Source of the DNA: Capitella teleta
Taxonomy: Eukaryota; Annelida; Polychaeta; Capitellidae
Reading direction: 5' to 3'
DNA: 64,000 bases
Assembly (NCBI GenBank): GCA_000328365.1
Contig: KB301444.1
Location: forward strand, 1,167-65,166
Below are positions 63,901 through 64,000 of the stretch, one piece after another. Position 1 is the stretch's first letter. Each line of letters starts with the position of its first letter. The position numbers and the translations under genes are program-made. The notes below the pieces were generated by a model. That model was not told the DNA's origin. It saw only the letters and a list, made by a program, of their open reading frames with translations, and ran no database searches.

Positions 63901-64000
63901 TATTCAATCAAAGTGAGGCAGCCATGTACAATTCGTTTTCAACGCACAGGCTGACCAAAACGGCGGGAAAACAATGAAAAAAAAAAAGAAAAAAAGAAAA

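Overview
This is animal nuclear DNA, AT-rich and intron-bearing. Eight spliced genes can be followed exon by exon. Seven are conserved housekeeping or developmental genes: TMEM180/MFSD13A, CLUAP1/IFT38, BRI3, MLST8, ALG1, COPS4 and LIN54. For all of them the chosen exons keep frame and give proteins close to the human lengths, except LIN54, which has a shorter N-terminus. Many introns are only 46-65 bases with TTTTCAG-type acceptors, and several genes have a splice acceptor within 10 bases of the start codon. Together with CR1/L2-like LINEs and many small DNA transposons, this suggests a marine invertebrate, possibly a tunicate. The species cannot be named from this window alone.

Layout. 2.7-4.8 kb: TMEM180 (+). 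5.1-5.9 kb: LINE remnant. 6.3-10.0 kb: CLUAP1 (-), head to head with BRI3 (+, 11.1-11.6 kb). 12.2-15.1 kb: MLST8 (-), with a 1,031-bp hAT-like element in intron 1, head to head with ALG1 (+, 17.8-21.1 kb). 22.4-24.0 kb: a small Pro/Cys-rich gene (+) with two alternative cysteine-rich 3' exons and a hAT-like element between them. 24.6-28.1 kb: COPS4 (-). 28.1-42.1 kb: a transposon graveyard holding LINEs, a broken Ty3/gypsy fossil, a pogo/Tigger derivative, and a hAT-like element with perfect 8-bp target duplications that carries two other elements inside it. 42.2-45.7 kb: LIN54 (+). 47.2-48.2 kb: an unrecognised membrane/coiled-coil gene (-). 48.5-49.3 kb: LINE 3' end. 49.8-50.3 kb: GC-rich inverted-repeat element. 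50.3-64 kb: no gene can be supported; the stretch is poor in repeats and has CpG-containing islands, so it may be regulatory or flank a gene outside the window. A TATA box lies at the very end.

The genes do not form one pathway. CLUAP1 serves intraflagellar transport, MLST8 serves mTOR signalling, ALG1 starts mannose addition in N-glycan synthesis, COPS4 belongs to the COP9 signalosome, LIN54 to the DREAM/MuvB cell-cycle repressor, and TMEM180 and BRI3 are membrane proteins. Their pairing looks like ordinary eukaryotic neighbourhood with shared promoter intervals. I found no CRISPR array, phage, rRNA or tRNA gene, and no clear case of a wholly new system. The most unusual material is the nested transposons, the possible 7- and 9-nt microexons and the alternative cysteine-rich tails.
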